Assembly (NCBI GenBank): GCA_008921705.1
Contig: VFFE01007638.1
Location: forward strand, 402,933-466,932
DNA length: 64,000 bases
Source: Burhinus oedicnemus
Lineage: Eukaryota; Chordata; Aves; Charadriiformes; Burhinidae
Reading direction: 5' to 3'
Of this stretch, positions 62,336 through 64,000 are shown in pieces. The translations under genes and the position numbers were made by a program. The notes under the pieces were generated by a model that did not search any database, was not told where the DNA came from, and saw only the letters and a program-made list of their open reading frames with translations. Numbering within the stretch: the first letter of the stretch is position 1; every line of letters begins with the position of its first letter.

Positions 62336-62344
62336 TATATAAAT
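62336..62344 (+). promoter_or_regulatory. TATA box of the solo LTR
   Basis: TATATAAAT, preceded about 31 bases upstream by a CCAAT-type box (GGCCAATGG, 62297-62305). The transcript start is expected near 62365-62375. Confidence 0.7.
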
Positions 62345-62506
62345 GGGGGTTGGCCATGGGGGTGGCAATCCATGATCACTGCTCAGGACAGGCTGGGCAA
62401 CCAATTCACCAGGTGGTGAGAGTGACTTGTGTTGTATTACTTTATCTTGTGTATTCTTTTACCATTATAATTATTACTGTTATTTTCCTTTTTCTGTTAT
62501 TGTTCT

Positions 62507-62512
62507 ATTAAA
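62507..62512 (+). terminator. Polyadenylation signal of the solo LTR
   Basis: ATTAAA in TTCTATTAAACTGTC, a common variant of AATAAA. It is followed by a T- and G-rich stretch. Confidence 0.65.
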
Positions 62513-62651
62513 CTGTCTTTATCTCAAACCATGAGGGTTTTTTTCCCTTTCCTTTCCCCTCCTTTTCTCCCTGTTCCATACCCTCCTTGGGGGGGAGAAC
62601 TGTGCCAGTGGCTGCATGGTCCTAACTGCTGGCGGGGGTTAAACCACAACA

Positions 62652-62656
62652 TTAGC
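62652..62656. repeat. Target-site duplication, right copy (TTAGC)
   Basis: Identical to 62108-62112. Confidence 0.85.
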
Positions 62657-63122
62657 TTACAATTTAAGTAGATATCATACATTGTTTAAGTAAGAAATCA
62701 GATTGGAATAGGAGAGGGTCAGTGTATTGATGTGTTTGGTGCTAAAACCCTATATCCATGTTTCAGGTTTGTACTTCCTAGCAGTATCATCTCATTCCCT
62801 GGACCAAATGTATCGGCACATTTGTGGTTCAAAGCTGTCCATAAACACCTTTACGGGCCCACTAGGTGTTTGGACATATAGTACACACCTTAGTAAGAGC
62901 TTGTACTTTAGTTTGCTCACAAAAAATCTACTCTGTGGAGATGAAAAGCTTCCTAAAACCAAAGGAAAATGAAGTAAATGGAGACGATATGGGAATTCAA
63001 TTAAAAGATCTCACTCTGAAACAAAATGCTAGTGTAGACACAGACATTAATAAGTGGTTCACATATACGCATATGAATACATCATTTTCATACATACTTA
63101 CTCCATTATTGTAACTAAATAT
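62657..63122. other. Single-copy-looking stretch
   Basis: Two overlapping short open frames (62727-62972 and 62866-63114, both plus) have no recognisable domain. No repeat was seen. Confidence 0.55.
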
Positions 63123-63200
63123 AGAGGCAGAGGTAGAGGCAGAGGTAGAGGTAGGAATGATAGAAAGAGATAGAGATAGAGATAGAGATGATAGAGATAG

Positions 63201-63247
<47 letters not shown>

Positions 63248-63267
63248 TGAGAGAGAGAGAGAGAGAT
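63123..63267. repeat. Compound purine microsatellite
   Basis: Three successive parts: a hexamer block AGAGGC/AGAGGT (63123-63152), a block of AGATAG/GATAGA hexamers (about 63161-63200), and a long (GA)n run (about 63207-63266) broken once by GATATGA. Confidence 0.95.
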
Positions 63268-64000
63268 CAGTGAATTACTCTGATGGGATCATTTAAAAGA
63301 CTGACAAATCAGGCTAGTTTCAAACCTTAAAACCAGACTTTGCTACATTCATTAGCAAGATATTTCTTGCAAATTCTCTGTTCATACACAATATTCATTA
63401 TCATCATGACATACACAAACCCATTCATCTTTAACACATATTCTACACTGTTTGTGAGTATACTATACCATGTAGAAAATAACCATATAATTTTGTTGAC
63501 TATGGTCCTTGGTCATTCTACATGGGGTCATTCAGGCTTGAGAGCTTTGAGGAAAGAAGCTAGAACCAAAAATGGTCTTGTCTTCTTTCCCTGATATTTA
63601 TGATATTGTCCCTTTCAGAAACTGGGGTTCTCCCCTGCTCCTGATACTGCTTTTCTTGTTTTGTTTTGTCTTGCCTGCCAAACTTCTTACGTTATAGCTA
63701 ACAGTAATTGAATCCTGATTAGTGCATTTAGGCATAGGTGTTAAAAATCCCTGCTTTGGTTACATCATGCTACTATGCTTTCTTCTGAAGTTAAAACAAG
63801 GAGAATTTTCAACATGGTGCTCAAGTGGGCTGATGCCTTTAAAATGAAAGATAATGTGCAAGTTTATTTATTTTATATGATCAGATAAAAAATATGACAC
63901 AATGAAATTTCCTTCAAAAAGTCTGGAAACTCTGGAAATGTCCAAAGATGTGTATCTGCATTTCAGTACCTTTTCTGCCTAAAAAATAAATAAGTGCTAT
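63268..64000. other. AT-rich stretch to window end
   Basis: No mobile element, RNA gene or exon was recognised. The longest open frame (63340-63594, 84 codons) has no domain. Confidence 0.55.

Larger units (their letters stand above)
62113..62651 (+). mobile_element. Solo LTR, ERVL-type, with perfect target duplication
   Basis: This 539-base LTR starts TGTCCTGGTTTCAGCTGTGA and ends AAACCACAACA, giving TG...CA termini. A perfect 5-base duplication (TTAGC) flanks it, as expected for ERVL-class integration. It carries GGCCAATGG at 62297-62305, TATATAAAT at 62336-62344 and ATTAAA at 62507-62512 in the standard order. The opening phrase and the 'TTAGTTGTTGCTAAGTGATG' segment are typical of ERVL-like LTRs widely dispersed in bird genomes. 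No internal retroviral sequence is present, so it is the product of LTR-LTR recombination. The open frame at 62323-62511 is not a gene. Confidence 0.92.

Noticed and set aside
1..64000. CRISPR array, operon, phage or other prokaryotic system
   Set aside because: No regularly spaced direct repeats with unique spacers were seen and no dense coding. CR1 elements and solo LTRs place the sequence in a bird genome.

Overview
The window is AT-rich vertebrate nuclear DNA and almost certainly avian. The evidence is ten or more CR1 non-LTR retrotransposon copies with the bird-type 3' tail (ATTCTATG/ATTCTGTG octamers), together with solo-type LTRs of the avian ERVL style. The ERVL-like LTRs suggest a neoavian bird rather than a galliform, but that part is inference. 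No host protein-coding gene, tRNA, rRNA, CRISPR array or operon could be supported. The window reads as a gene desert or a large intron, with one 866-base assembly gap (40054-40919).

Layout. 1-830: CR1 on the minus strand, cut by the window edge. 3604-4548: a minus CR1 broken by a short plus CR1. 8060-10477: old plus CR1, the only copy reaching back into the endonuclease domain. 11825-12044: CR1 tail, plus. 17794-18570: minus CR1 with a large internal deletion. 19788-21944: plus CR1. 27141-27370: CR1 tail, minus. 31222-32464: plus CR1. 38930-39002: CT/CA microsatellite followed by an unexplained GC-rich block. 44470-45210: ERVL-type LTR, 5'-truncated. 45352-46500: old minus CR1. 46501-46990: repeat-like block of unknown family. 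47170-49848: plus CR1 containing a 620-base LTR (48799-49418). 56438-58635: minus CR1, the best preserved. 62113-62651: solo LTR with a 5-base target duplication (TTAGC). 63123-63267: compound purine microsatellite. The remaining DNA is AT-rich and looks single-copy, with a few possible MIR-like relics.

Functional reading. The only coding capacity is decayed CR1 ORF2 (APE-type endonuclease, then reverse transcriptase). Every copy is 5'-truncated and carries stops, frameshifts or lost catalytic residues, so none could move itself. The 56.4-58.6 kb copy keeps the longest open reverse transcriptase segment, with the FADD catalytic motif. Relative ages can be read from nesting: the LTR at 48.8 kb is younger than its CR1 host, and the plus CR1 tail at 4.1 kb is younger than the minus CR1 around it.

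No new biological system was found. The points most worth checking are two CR1 copies sharing an in-frame stop and a 6-base deletion, an LTR with a 63-base tandem repeat in its U3 region, an 81-base exon-like segment at 37.27 kb with strong splice sites and a fully open frame, and a 10-base perfect dyad around an E-box at 53.1 kb.
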